DNA from: Hirundichthys speculiger
Taxonomy: Eukaryota > Chordata > Actinopteri > Beloniformes > Exocoetidae
Assembly (NCBI GenBank): GCA_018398805.1
Contig: JAGFBZ010000178.1
Span: forward strand, 1,178,001-1,242,000
DNA length: 64,000 bases
Direction: 5' to 3'
Below are positions 30,807-44,013 of the stretch, piece by piece. A program made the translations under genes and the position numbers. The stretch's first letter is position 1, and each line of letters opens with the position of its first letter. The notes beneath the pieces are model-generated. The model did not search any database and was not told where the DNA came from. It saw nothing but the letters and a program-made list of their open reading frames with translations.

Positions 30807-33800
30807 TCTAGCGGGAGCGACGGGCGGTGATGTTACGGAGCGGAAACCAGCGACGTAAACAAGGCGGACCGGTGAAGACGTGCGTCCGGTTCTCCCGTTA
30901 CTGTCATGTTTACGGACACCGGCGGGATGCCGCCGCGACTTCCTTATTACTTCGAAACATAATTATGTAAACCTGGGAAAACAAGAGGACGGTACCTTTG
31001 AGTTATCGCGGTAACGTGCCCTCTGTGAGCGCACAGCATGTGATCGTTCATCCGCTGCAGCCGCGCATGCGCACATCGGTGAAGAATCGGGCCAACGGGA
31101 AGCGTCTCTTCCTCTGCTGGAATAAACAAACAGAAACCGGTAATTAAACCCGTCTGAAGCATGTTTATGGACAACCTGGACACCTCCTGTTTGCAGAAAA
31201 AGTCTGCAAAAAGAAAAAAAATTTAATTTAATAATAAATGGCAGCGAATAAGGCCAAAAGGCTAAAATAATTAATCACACCTGGATATATATACACAAAC
31301 AACAAAAAGCCCCAATATAACTGGTTTTAGAAAATACACCATGGAATATGTATCAGAACAGAAATCAAAATATAACAATGTCAATTTAGCAAACATTTGG
31401 AGTTTTGATCGTTTTGGATTATAGTTGCTTGACCAGCGATTATATTTAAGATGCCATTAAAAAAAAAAAGTCACATAACACCCCGACATGTATGTTGCTG
31501 TTTAGACAACAACACAATGATTCAATAGAGATCATCACATTAAATTAAAGCAACAGCTTTGAGGATCAGTATAAAGTGTTGATGATAAATGTGTCAAGTT
31601 TGTTGAACTAGTTTGTTTCTTTAGCATATTTTAAACAACTTCAGCAGGAACGAAAACAAACACAGAAAATAGTCATCAATAAATAGAAGTAAACAAAGAA
31701 GTGAAAACAGAGCAAGGAAGCAATATTTCCTATAATCATAAAAATAACAATGCTTTAATAGAACTAACAAATAACATCGATGAACTAACATGAATCAGAT
31801 CTATATATATAATGAAAACTGAGGTATTGTGCTATAGCTGGAGCAAAAACCAGTGAGAAGAGGGAAGTTTTCAATGAGGACTTCAAATGTTCAGCAGTCT
31901 GAGCAGCTCTGATGTTGTTTGAAGAAGGTTACTGTTGATGGTGGCTGTTTCCTCTCCCTCCCTGCTGGTGATGAGTCCCACAGACACACCTGGTCTTCCA
32001 CAGTTCCTTGACTTCATCCTCCTCCTCCTCAGAGAGGGGAGCACCGCAGGAGCTGTGTTATCGTTCATCCTGGGGGAATCTTCCTGATGGATTTAGATGT
32101 TCATTTATTCATCTCAGTTTGGTTTCAGGAAGCATTCACCCTCTTGAAGATCAGGTGGAAATCTTTCTTTTCTGACTGGGCTCGCAGGCTTGAGTGAGCC
32201 TCGGCCATCACTTTAGTTATGCTGCAAACACCTAGACTACAGGGAGACCTCCCATGATGCACTGGGCTCTTTCCTCACGTTGCTCTTTTTATTCTCTGTG
32301 CATACATTAACTCATTTTTCTTCTCTTTCCCCCAGCAGGTATCCTGGCCGTGTGTTGTGACATTTCCTTCACCTCTGTCCAGCCCTCTCACCTCCTAACA
32401 TGCAGTCAAGGTTCCTCTCATATATAATTTTGTTTGTTAGTTTAGATTATATTGGGTCTCAAATTTGAGTAGGGGGACCGGGTTATCTGCAGAACAGGCA
32501 CCTGGATGTTGTACTGGAATAAGTCCTGGCTGATACAGATGCAGAGTCATCTCTCTCTCCCTCCAGATCGCTAGTTTGTGCTGAGGATAAAATGAAGTAC
32601 GTTCCTGCAGCCACATCTTGGTGAAACACGTGGTGCTTAATTCCCTTCAGCCCAGACTGGTCTTCATCGACACTCCAAGCTCTTCATGTCCCAGTGGTCT
32701 CACATTCTCAACTGACAGCAGAAATGGTTTAAAGTTCCTCCTTCTTTCTCAACATTTCACTCCTGCCCTGCAGTTCTCGACATCTCCTCTCCAGCCTCTC
32801 CAGATTTAGTTGGGCCAGGAAGCTTTATATTTAAAGCACTGATGTTTAAACTGTCCAGCAATTTATTTCTCAGACTCTGCTGCAGAAACAGCACTGATGA
32901 AATCGGATGCAGCCGTGAGTCTGTCTTGCATCATGTTGCCAAGAGCTTGTTTGTGTAAATCCCCTTAAGATGTTTTTTTTTTCTTTTTTGTAATAAATTA
33001 AACTCATTTGATTTTGAATAAATAAATTTGACTCCAGGAATAGGCTCCAGCAGATCCCTGTGACCTTGTATAGGACTAATTGGGTATAGATAATGGATGG
33101 AAATTTGACTCCAGCAAACTGAATGTAGCAAAAAGAAAAAGGTGGTATTGAAATGACTAAACAATAATAAGAAGAAGAAATTAAGCTGATTTTTCTTCTA
33201 CTGAAATTAAGCAGAGACAGAAGTAACAACAGGTTCCTCCTCTCTGGACAAAAATCTTCTCTGACTCGGTGCCCCTTCCCCCTGATGTGAGGGCAGCAGA
33301 CCGCGGCGCGCATGCGCCCTGCGCTGCATCGTGACCGTGACCGGCCGTGACCTGACAGCGTTACGTGACGTCAGTGGGGGAAAACACCGGTCACTGCGCC
33401 ACGGGAATCAGGCACAGCGTGGAAAAAAGCCCCGTGATTAAAGCACACACGGTTCTGGAAACACATGATTATTAAGGAGGACAGACAGCGAGAGGTGGAG
33501 ACGATGACGCACGATGACGTCGTGCCACGAACGTCACTGTCAGACGATGCCCCGGTAAATTAATTTATACATTAGCCCTTTAAAATATGTGTGTTTTTAT
33601 GAGTGCATGTTTGAAAACGGTGATTAAAAAGAATTAATAACGATTTAATTTATTGCTAACAATGTATCTAATTACTGATATTCAAAATATAAATCTTCCT
33701 CCTGAAAGGAGAGATATAATGAAAAAAAGCCTTTTTCTTTTTTTGTTTGACAACGTATATTTGGGTGTGTCTGAAATACTACACAGTAAAAACCTTTTCG

Positions 33801-34821
33801 CTTTGTTTGGGGCTGTATAGAAAAGAAAACATGTCCTTCTGTGAGCTGATTAGGATGCTGTGACATCACAGTACCGTAGCAGAGTAGAACAGTCGTCCCC
33901 AAGTTTGTCTCCACCCAGCGTCACATCAGACTGGAGTTGCTGTGTTTTGGAAGTCAACAGAGGAATAAAGAGTGAAAGCTGGAGCCAGAGTTATAATGTG
34001 GCTGCGCTGCTGTGAACAGAGCTGTGAGAACACGGTTGAACTGGGAGATGTAGTGCTGTTTGGCTCATTCCATTTACCGTGGAAGTCGGAAGTGGGAGCA
34101 GGTTGATCCAGTTCCAGTTGCAAAGTTGGAAAAAAAATGGACGTTGGCAGGAAAGTCACTTTAAACTGTTCTACAAAACATGTACACCATAAACCTCTCT
34201 GACGTAATATGAAATTAATAATACACAGCTGTTATAAACAGTAAAAGCAGGTGAACGTTGACTTTTTTAATGCTTGCAGCAACTTTGGATTCCAAAGTTG
34301 GAGAAAGTTAGATTTCTCTGTTTCCAACCTCAGAGGCATTCCAGTTGCAACATCTACTGGGAAATCCCAACTCCCACGTGCAACTGTTACACGCCACATC
34401 TCTGTGGTATCTGTGGAGAGCAGATACACGAGCCAGACAGAATGACATGCAGCATCAAACCTCACAAATGTGAGACATTCATTCATGCATATTCAAACTG
34501 AGCTTGCGTCGCCATCTAGTGGACATCGTCTTACACGGCTTCTGCTCTACAGACCCCATGAAGTCCCACCAGTCATTTCTCCACTGTCATTTTTCAGTCA
34601 TTTGAATCTCTATAAACTGCATTTCCTCTATAAAGTGCATCAAAGTATCACTGCTTTTTGTGATTTATCTGAAGCGTCTCCTCTGTACCACGGGCCAGTA
34701 TGTGACAGCCTGTGGGTGCAGAGGGAGGAGGAGGAGGAGGAGAGAATTTTCCCCTTCACCCCTCCTGGGCTGTGTTTGAGACCACAGAGCAGCAGAGGCT
34801 CAGGCAGCAGACGGAGAAAAC
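30804..34821. other. Head-to-head spacer between dgke and the c17orf67 homologue
   Basis: A GC-rich promoter-proximal zone (30804-31110) belongs to dgke. The rest is AT-rich, without exons. An L2-like LINE tail fragment lies at about 33028-33105 (cagcagatccctgtgacctt followed by atagataatggatgg). A GC-rich, CpG-containing patch lies at 33300-33555. The region 34080-34380 has a pair of related inverted phrases (gttccagttgcaaagttgga and ccaaagttggagaaagt), suggesting a further old element. Confidence 0.5.
33366..33373. promoter_or_regulatory. Consensus CRE palindrome in a CpG-rich patch
   Basis: tgacgtca is the full CREB/ATF site. It stands in a GC-rich patch (33300-33555), and a second gatgacgtcg phrase follows near 33513. 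It lies 1.45 kb upstream of the c17orf67 start codon and 2.6 kb upstream of dgke. Use by either gene is inference. Confidence 0.35.
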
Positions 34822-37781
34822 ATGAAGAAGCTGCTGGTGGTTGTGCTTTGCCTGGTCCTGCTGACCGTTTGGACAGGTAGGAATCTCTGGGACCTTATAG
34901 ATTATTACACTGAATTACGGGGTGACTTTTTGGACAGAAAAAAAAAACCCTAAAAACATCCAACCTGTGCATTTTACCCTGTTTTTTCTAACAGCGAGTG
35001 AACTGATATTTTAAGTGGACTTGAAGGATAATGCATGTCATTTTTTTAAAGACAGTTGTGCATAATTTAGTTGCATTTATCTGTTGACAACTAATACTAA
35101 TTATTGAGATATCTATACTTCTGTTGCTGTGCATGAGGCTCTTTTGCAGGCTCTCCCTTGTTCAATTGCATGTGGATTTTCACATTTAATTTCGTTTTTT
35201 CTTGCAGTAAGATGTCTTGTTATTCTAGCTATTTCTTGTTGAGGTAGCTGGAGAACCTGTAAGTGTTTTGGCACGTTGCTGTGAAGGGCCTCCCAGCAGC
35301 AGCGGTAGCGGTAGCGGTAGCTGCAGCGGCGGCAGCGGCAGCAGCAGCAGCAGCAGCAGCAGCTCTGGCCTTCTGTTGACTTTCACAGCAGCAGAGGAAG
35401 CAGAGTCTCTCTGGCTGCCTGCTGGAGTCACGTGCTGCACAGACTCGGCTCCCTGGGGAGGCCAGGATGATGAATGGGCACTTTGTTACCCACCCGGCCT
35501 CCTGACTTGGGCCTCGGATTGAAGAGAGGGGCACACAGACTCCTCACTCTGCAGAGTGTTTGCGAGAGCGGCTCCCGTGGGGCCGGCGTTTGGGAATGAA
35601 GGGCAGAAACATAGACACTGGTTCAACAGATCAGGTCAGGCAGGGCTCACCCGCTGCAGCTTGTGGTGAAAGGGTTATTCGCTCAGTGAGAGGACTGTTG
35701 TTCTGATTGGCCAATGCCCTGCTGCTGAGAAAACAGCTGTTGTGTTAGCAGGAAAAAAAAAACTCAGGCAGAGGTTAAACCTAACGCCAAAAGAGAATTT
35801 CTAGGCCTGAGAATAAATAAAACCTATTTCTAGAACAGCAACTTGGAAAACAACAACTCTCCTGCTGAATCGTCTTTCTCTGCACCAGAAGAACTGAACA
35901 TCTTCAAACAAATTGTGGTTCGTTTCCCCCTCAGATGCAACTCCAGTCATCAAGGAGAAGTTTGCTAAGCAGCTGCTGCGCAGCAAGAGGCAGGACCGCC
36001 CGATGAAGCCCGGATACCCCGACGAGCCCATGAGGGTGAGCTTCAGGTTTCACTGGTCGCCCTGAAATACTGACCAGTACCGGGGCGGGACACTCTTTTT
36101 GTGCTATCTAACAGTTGTCAGGGGTTAACAAAAAAAAGAGAAAAGAAAAATATTTCAATATTTCACAATGGAGTTTGGATTAATATTTAATTCACTACAG
36201 TTCCTCATTTGCATTATTTATTATCAGGTGAATTAACATCTGCTGCAACAACGTGCATGCAGCAGATGAATATCTGTAAACATTATATATAAATATGATA
36301 TTTTGACTGTGTTTCCTGAAACAGCTGAAGAGGAGACGAGTCTTTATTTTCACGTCTCAAACACAGAGGCAGCTCAAAGCGCTTTACAGGAGCAAAGACA
36401 TCTGCCAGAGCTTTAGAAACTATTAATATTAGAAGCAGGAATAAAATGCATGAAGACATAAATATATATTATATAAATAACAGACTGTTATAAACACAAA
36501 GAGAGTAAAACAGATAAGAAAAGTGCAAAAACAGGAATGAAAGATAATGTTAAAAAAAATAACAACAGGAAAACAGGAGATTTTTCAGCTTAACTGTAAA
36601 AGCAGTAAGAGTCATTTAATTTCAACAAGTTTATTCCATTTCAAACAGACACATCCTGTAATTTAAATAAAACGTTTTCGGTCTAACACCTGATTCTATT
36701 ATTCTTTTTTTTTATTTTTAATAATTCTCCTTCAGATGCTCAATGAAACAAGCTTGCTTCTAATTTGTGAAAGCCGAGACATTCAAAAGCAAAACTTTTC
36801 TGCTTGTAGTCATTGATTCATCTGGAGACGTTTTTTAGGGCTTTTTTCCTTCTTTTCACACAAGCGTAAAAAAATGTCCTGCTGCTTTCTTTGAACGCAG
36901 AAATATTCATCTGATTCATCAAAAATAATTACCAGCTGAGGAATCTTCACCAAAATGATTTTTTTTCTGAATGAAATTCTGTCTTTTTATTTAAGGAGGA
37001 TTAGACTGAGACGGTCCAGGGGCCACATCCGGTGGTTTATATTCAGGAGCCAGCGTAAAGATCTGGACGTATTCATGTTATTCAATTAGGATGGACAATT
37101 TATTCTATTAACATAATTCTGCATTAGTCACTTTTCAAACGTTAGTTGGGGTTGAGCTGAGAACCAAGTGAAGGAAGGAACAAAACCAAAGAACATAAAG
37201 GCAACAAATTTTAGACTAAAACACTTAAAAACCTTGGATCTTCTCATAAATCTGAAGATATGCTGAGATGTTGAAACATTTACCGACATGGAGCAGTCAG
37301 AGAGAATTTTAGAGGTGATTTCACTCGCACTAGAGCTCATGTAAATGATCCCCCTTAAAACATCAGACGGAAAGCAGTTCAAACTGTCAAAGCAGAGTAA
37401 CAGATAAAGAAGAGTCCAGTGAGATCTCTAAACGTGTCCTGCTCTGACCAGAGGAGGCGCTCCTAAAGAGTCCACGCATGTTTAACGCTGCGTTCATCTC
37501 CATCCACCTTTCCTGTCAGCAGGCTTTCAGCCTGACTCAGTGATGCTCCCGTCGTCCTGCAGATGAGCAGCTCTGCATTCATCTGCTGTCGATCCGTGGT
37601 TGTTTTTTTTTTTTTTATCTGTCTCTGCCTTTCAGCTCATTCTGTGAAACCCACTTGTCCGCAGGAGCATCTGCTGCACATGCAGGCTCTGGATCAACGG
37701 GCCCAGGAGACCAACATGGAGAACTGGCTGAACCCTCACTGCCCCCCACGCTGCGACAGGAACTACGGACACCCGGTCTGA
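34822..37781 (+). CDS. c17orf67: C17orf67 homologue, small secreted protein
   Basis: Three coding exons: 34822-34876, 35935-36035 and 37665-37781 (TGA). They give 90 residues, matching the human length as I recall it. Residues 1-18 are a signal peptide (MKKLLVVVLCLVLLTVWT). The mature part carries KQLLRSKRQDRPMKPGYPDE, with basic pairs that could be processed, and the conserved end MENWLNPHCPPRCDRNYGHP. The two Cys residues near the C-terminus (CPPRC) are the only ones in the predicted mature chain. All donor and acceptor sites are canonical and the phases agree. The function of this family is unknown to me; it is probably secreted. Neighbouring dgke, as in human, supports orthology. Confidence 0.9.
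35291..35362. repeat. Compound trinucleotide repeat (GGTAGC, CAG)
   Basis: Alternating AGC/GGT units followed by nine or so AGC units, in intron 1 of the c17orf67 homologue. It is open in several frames by chance, with low-complexity Ser/Ala/Leu translations that are not genes. Confidence 0.85.
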
Positions 37782-37977
37782 GGACCAGGAAGGTGGCCAC
37801 AAGTCTCCACTTTCGCTTTCCACCTCAGCCCTGAGCTGAAGGCAGCTCTGTGATGTGTTACAAACCGGGCCTAGAACTTTCAGGAACCCACAGGCCTCCA
37901 GCAGGTCTTCACACCTCCAGAACCAGTTAGAAACGTCCCGTCACGACAGAGCGGGGGTCCCATTTCATGTTTCAGCG

Positions 37978-39104
37978 TCCTTCCTATCTGGACAGTCCTT
38001 CCTTCCTTTCTAGACAGTCCTTCCTTCGTTTCTGGACAATCCTTCCTTCCTATCTGGACAGTCCTTCCTTCCTTTCTGGACAGTCCTTCCTTCGTTTCTG
38101 GACAATCCTTCCTTCCTTTCTAGACAGTCCTTCCTTCCTTTCTGGACAGTCCTTTCTTCGTTTCTGGACAATCCTTCCTTCCTATCTGGACAATCCTTCC
38201 TTCCTTTCTGGACAGTCCTTCCTTCGTTTCTGGACAACCCTTCCTTCCTATCTGGACAGTCCTTCTTCCTTTCTGGACAGTCCTTCCTTCGTTTCTGGAC
38301 AATCCTTCCTTCCTATCTGGACAGTCCTTCCTTCCTTTCTGGACAGTCCTTCCTTCCTTTCTGGACAATCCTTCCTTCCTTCCTTTCTAGACAGTCCTTC
38401 CTTCCTTTCCTTCGTTCTGACAATCCTTCCTTCCTTCTGGACAGTCCTTCCTTCCTTTCTGGACAGTCCTTCCTTCCTTTCTGGACAATCCTTCCTTCCT
38501 TTCTGGACAGTCCTTTCCTTCCTTTCTGGACAGTCCTTCCTTCCTTTCTGGACAGTCCTTCCTTCCTTTCTGGACAATCCTTCCTTCCTTTCTGGACAGT
38601 CCTTCCTTCCTTTCTGGACAATCCTTCCTTCCTATCTGGACAGTCCTTCCTTCCTTTCTGGACAGTCCTTCCTTCCTATCGGGACATCCTTCCTTCCTAT
38701 CTGGACAGTCCTTCCTTCCTTTCTGGACAGTCCTTCCTTCGTTTCTGGACAATCCTTCCTTCCTTTCTAGACAGTCCTTCCTTCCTTTCTGGACAGTCCT
38801 TCCTTCCTATCTGGACAGTCCTTCCTTCCTATCTGGACAGTCCTTCCTTCCTATCTGGACAGTCCTTCCTTCCTTTCTGGACAGTCCTTCCTTCCTATCT
38901 GGACAGTCCTTCCTTCCTTTCTGGACAGTCCTTCCTTCCTATCTGGACAGTCCTTCCTTCCTTTCTGGACAGTTCTTCCTTCCTTTCTAGACAGTCCTTC
39001 CTTCCTTTCTGGACAATCCTTCCTTCCAATCTGGACAGTCCTTCCTTCCTATCTGGACAGTCCTTCCTTCCTTTCTGGACAGTCCCTCCTTCCTATCTGG
39101 ACAG
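37978..39104. repeat. 22-bp minisatellite, about 51 copies, downstream of c17orf67
   Basis: The unit is tccttccttcctttctggacag. Variants are TATCTGG, CGTTTCTGG and TTCTAGAC in the core and GACAA for GACAG at the end. It starts about 200 bases after the c17orf67 stop codon and so may be in its 3' UTR. The plus strand is mostly pyrimidine. Because 22 is not a multiple of 3 and the unit lacks stops, long open frames arise on both strands (for example 267 codons on plus). They are artefacts of the repeat. A few units have lost or gained bases. Confidence 0.95.
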
Positions 39105-39650
39105 TTGCTCCTCTGCTGATGAAGATTGTATCTGCATGTCTCTTTGGTCTTGGGTTATTTTTATTTCATCCAGACCTCTTAAATGAAACTCTGAAGGCCT
39201 GTGAGCAGTGTCAGATGATCCTGCAGGGTTTTAACATTGTTACTTTTCTGGATCAGTCTGGATGAGATCAGGATTCAACTGTTTCTGCTGTTTAATTAAT
39301 TTAACAGTTTTGTTTTATAAACGTAAACCCATCAGTTCTTTTAACAGCATAAATCTCTAGAAAACAGCCTCTCAGTTCGTTTATGTAGTTTTCATGTGTA
39401 ATATTGACATTTTATGTTTGAAACAGGTTTTTTTCTCTCTCTGTGCAGAAAACGACCAGTTGGGCCTGAACATGGACTCGGCAGCAGCAACAGTAAAAGT
39501 GTTGAACAATCAAAATGTAGAAACTCTTTTCTTCTCTTTTTCTTTTAAGATCTTTTTCCTCAAATAATCTGTTAAATAGTTTGCTGTTTGGTAGTTTTCT
39601 CAGTTTCCTAGTATGTGCTGGAAATAAATCATAAGCAATACCATGTAATT

Positions 39651-39697
<47 letters not shown>

Positions 39698-41716
39698 GTT
39701 GCAACACATTTTGACTTTAAAGTAGGCTGAACATAACTCTCGACCCCGGCCTCCTCCCTTGTCTCAGGAAAAAAAAACTAAATAGCTTCTCATTTTTTTA
39801 TATTCTATTTTATCGTGAAATTTTAGGCTTTCTGGGGATTTCTTTCTTTTTCATTTTCTTCCTTTTTTTTTTTTTTTTTTTTTGGTTTGGTGGAGAAAAA
39901 AAAGGGGGGGGGGGGTCTGAATTTTAGTATTTATATAAAAATTACAGAGAAAAAAACCCGGGGGAAATCCTGTCATTTTAGACGTCACGCAGAAAATAAA
40001 CAAATAAATCAATCAACAAATAAATAAATAAATACATAAATACAGGACTAAACGCTCAGTGATTTTTTTTTAGGCTTCTCATTAAAACATATATATTTTT
40101 TAAATAAACTCAAAAGAAAAAATTACAAGAATAAAGGTTCCGGATTTTTTTTTTTTTTTTTTTTTTTAATGTATTAAAACAATAAGAAAATAAAAAATCT
40201 TAATATTTTAAACAGCAAAGGAAAAAAAAGGCCGAGATCTTTCAGGCTTCGTGTGAAATATTGATGTAAATGGACACTCCTTAGAGGCTCATTAAAGCCG
40301 TTCTGCTCCTTTTTCATTATTGCACAATAAAAATAAAAATAAAAAGCAGCAATAAAGTAAAATAGAGGCGCGGCGCGTCAAAGCGCGTCCACGCGGATTC
40401 CCGCCGCTTTCTTTCTTTCTTTTTCCTTTTTTTTTTCGAGCTCGGTTCAACTTTCCTCGACCTCATCTCATCTCCGCCAGCTTCAGACCCAATCCAGCGA
40501 CATCACTGCACGAAATGATCCAAAAAGCCTTAAAGCGACCTTGTTTTTGGGAATAGGATTAAAAAATAAATAAAAAATAAAAAAATCTTCATTAGTGGAA
40601 AAAACGGAGTTCTGCATTTTGAGCCTCTTGTAACGACTGACTGCACTTTGTCTTTTATTTTAATGGCGGATTTTAAAGAGGCCGAAAGTAGCGATTAAGA
40701 TCAGTCAGGAGGAAATAAACAAATATTATCTGAATAACTGTAGTAATAAAATAACAGGACAGATTAGAGGCCTGCAGTCGGTTATTAACAGAGCTGGAAT
40801 AAAGCTGAGGCCTGTTACAGGACAGGAGGGATGGGCTCAGCTCCAGAGACATGGCTTTATATACACATTTATATATCATATATATATATAGAGTACATAG
40901 ATGAGTAAACCAAAAATGACTTAGGAGGATCATGATTAAAACAAAAAAACAACAAAACCCAAAATCAGAAAATCAAATGATTTATTGAAAAGCTTCTAAA
41001 AAGCAGTCTGACGACTCTCCATCTCATTACATCAACGCTCCATGTACATTTTTATGAAAATGTCAAATATAAGCATGTAAATGGGAATAAGTAGTTATAT
41101 GCACCTTGGGAAGAATTCTCAAAAGAGTGTTAAATGTTTTAATTTACTTCATATTTAGAAATGTTAAGACACATTACAAAAACTCCCAGACACACTTAAG
41201 TCTCTGAAGACAACACAAACTTTCTCTTTTTTAATACTTTTAAAGTTCAAAGTGCTTGAGTATCTTTTTTTTTTTTTTTTTTCCCCGGTCCCTCTTAAAG
41301 GACCAGGACTAGCCAAACTGGTTCAAACTGGGCAAAACAAAGCAAAGCAACAGTATTTAATCCCGACTGAAGCGCTGCCCTGCTTCTCACTGCACCAGCC
41401 TGAGCTCAGGCAGGAAGGAGGAAAAATTAACTCATTATAATCGCAAAATAGAGAAATTCACAAACTCTACATAGAAAGTAGCCGCCTGCTGCAGAGGAAA
41501 CATCCAACTCACGTTCACCGGCGCCAGATGGGAAATGGACTTCATTTGATTTGGTCAGTATGTTAAATAGATGCCCAACTTTTATAATATATACACATTA
41601 TGTAATTTTCCTTTATACATTACATACAAATCTGCTTTGCTTAATAATCAAACTATATCCTATAAACATCTGAGTAACTCTGATGCGAGTCGGAAGACAA
41701 AGCGCTGCGTCCTGGA
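39105..41716. other. Spacer with c17orf67 and cbx8 3' regions, AT-rich
   Basis: Contains possible remaining c17orf67 3' UTR with an AATAAA near 39623, an ATT trinucleotide repeat (39650-39697), several poly-T/poly-A runs, and no exon. From about 40981 to 41716 lies the likely cbx8 3' UTR. Confidence 0.5.
40981..40986 (-). terminator. Candidate poly(A) signal of cbx8
   Basis: tttatt on plus reads AATAAA on minus, about 730 bases after the cbx8 stop codon. It was chosen by position only. Confidence 0.4.
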
Positions 41717-43420
41717 TCATCTCTTGTCTCTGAAGAAGCCCTGGGAGGTGCTGCTCTCCTTGATGGTGACGGTCAGGAAGTTGCTGGTCACGTCCGTCAC
41801 CAGGACCTTCTCCACGCTGCTGAGGCAGGGCCTCCACGTCACCTCGTCAAAGTCATCGTCCAGCCGCGTCGGCGAAGGCCTGTCCAGAAAGTAGGGCTTT
41901 TCCATGTGTGGGGGCGCGGCCGGTCGGCCCGGTCGGCCCGGGCTGTGGCTCAGCTTGGAGTGGTGCTTGAAGTGCGCGGGTGCCAGGTAGCCGGAGCCGT
42001 CTTTAGTCCTGTGTGAGTCCAAGTCTGCTCTGTGGGGAAGCAGGCTGCGGTCCGAGTACAGCTGCTTGTAGGAGCTGCCGCTGGAGCCCAGGCGGCTCTG
42101 TGAGGGGGGGTGGTGGTGGTGGTGGTGGTGGTGTTTGTGGTTCTCTGGGTGTCTGTGGCCCACGTCCACGAGCCTCCTCTCCTCGCCGCCCTGCAGCTTA
42201 GCCAGTTTGTGCGGGCCGTGCCCCCCCTGCTCCTCCGCTCTCCTCTTGTGGGGCTCAGAGGCGGCGGGGTCCTTAAAGCTCCCGTCCTTAAAGCGGGGCT
42301 TCGGCTTCGGGCCCCTCTTTTTCGGTATGTGGATGAGTCCGTCGGAAGCGGCGTGCTGAAGCAAAGACGGCTGGTGCACGCGGATGCTTTCCCCGCGGTT
42401 GACAGCGCTCGGCGGGTAGATGGTGGGCACGACGGCCCTCAGGCCCTCCCGGGCCCTGGGGGTGATAACCGGCTCCGCGGTCGGGTAGGTGATGATCCCC
42501 CGGACCGCCTCGCTCCTGAACTCATAGGACTTGGCTTTCACTTTAGCTTGGGCCTTTCAGAAAATAAGAATAAAGAGAAATATTAAAATCAACTAACACA
42601 CAGTCTTATTCTTTCTTTTTTTTTTTTTTTTTTAACAGTAATGAGTTGACACGCGTGACACTGAAACTTAATCATTTTGATTAGATTTTTTTTAAAGGTC
42701 TACTCCTCCCACAGAAAATAAAATGCTCGTTTGCTTCTGTTCGGCCCACTTCTGACAGGTGACGCTTGCTATTTTCACTCCAAACATCCAGCATCTGAAA
42801 CTGAGAGAAGCCGATCGCCGATGTGTCGACAGATTAGTGCCTCCTCTCTGTCCGTTTTAAGATTACATTCGCACTGTGGTATTTTTGTGGCTTTTATTCT
42901 GTTGAAAGGCACGTCGAGGCAATAAATTAAAAAAGCCTCCCAGCTTCACTGCACTGCAAATTATTTGGTTCTTACCAAGAAAAAAAACCTTTCATTTAGA
43001 AGCGTTTCGAATAATTACTTTATTTTAAGTCTTTAAATTTATCAATATAATCTTATATCAAGTAAAACTTTACTTTTTTGTCTCAAACAGGCAGGGAATC
43101 CTAAAATGAGACAATTAACACTTAAAATAAGATGTATTACGTTTTCCTCCTCCTCATCTCCTCTCCTCATCAAAATAAATCTTGTTTTATGATTCAATAA
43201 CAAACTATACCTTTCTTAAATCTAGAAAGTGTTCCTACAATCTTAATTTAAGAAATCTTACCAAGTGAAATTATCTTGCCGCATGGACAGATTTTTTTTC
43301 ACTTGTTTTGAGAACCTTTTTCCTTAGTTGTAGTGTTTTTATCTTGGTTTTTTTGCAGTGTGGCAGCTGTTTCATAAGAGGAATGCAAATGTTTTGGTTC
43401 GTGCTACCTAATAAGCAAGC

Positions 43421-43491
<71 letters not shown>

Positions 43492-43981
43492 AGAACAACT
43501 GGCACCTGTAAACAAGCAGTCAGGAAACCAGAACCACGCGTAAATGGCGAAGCCTGCGTGGCCGCATGCGTCACTTTCACAGCCAGAAACGCGTAACCTG
43601 ATTTAGAAAATCACGTTCACCTTCAGCAGGAAGGTCTTGGGTTTCGGTCCTCTCTTCTTGGGCCCGTACAGCTCCCTCTCACGCTCCCTGCGGACAGAAA
43701 ACATCAACAGACACCCCGTCGTTGAAGCGTCACGGGGAGCAAAGTGCACCGAGGACGCGGCGGCACCGCCGGCTGGACGCGTTCACGCTCCCCGGCTGCG
43801 GACGCGGAGGCCCGGCGTCTTACCTCTGCTCGAAGGCGGTGAACAAGCGGGAGTCCAGGATGTTCTCCTCCGGCTCCCAAGTGCTGTATCTGCGGAGAAC
43901 AACAGTCAGTCAGGACTTATGGTGGCGTCCGCTGACGGGCTCGGCGTGGGTGATCCACGGCGTTAGCCCGCGAGCTATAGG

Positions 43982-44013
<32 letters not shown>

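Noticed and set aside
30260..30858. Long frames on both strands over dgke exon 1 (168 and 197 codons)
   Set aside because: They are GC-driven shadow frames of exon 1; only the frame with the hydrophobic helix and C1 cysteines has family support.
37967..38770. A 267-codon plus-strand frame and several 75-121-codon minus-strand frames
   Set aside because: They are translations of the 22-bp minisatellite; the unit has no stop and rotates through the frames, so the open frames carry no coding evidence.
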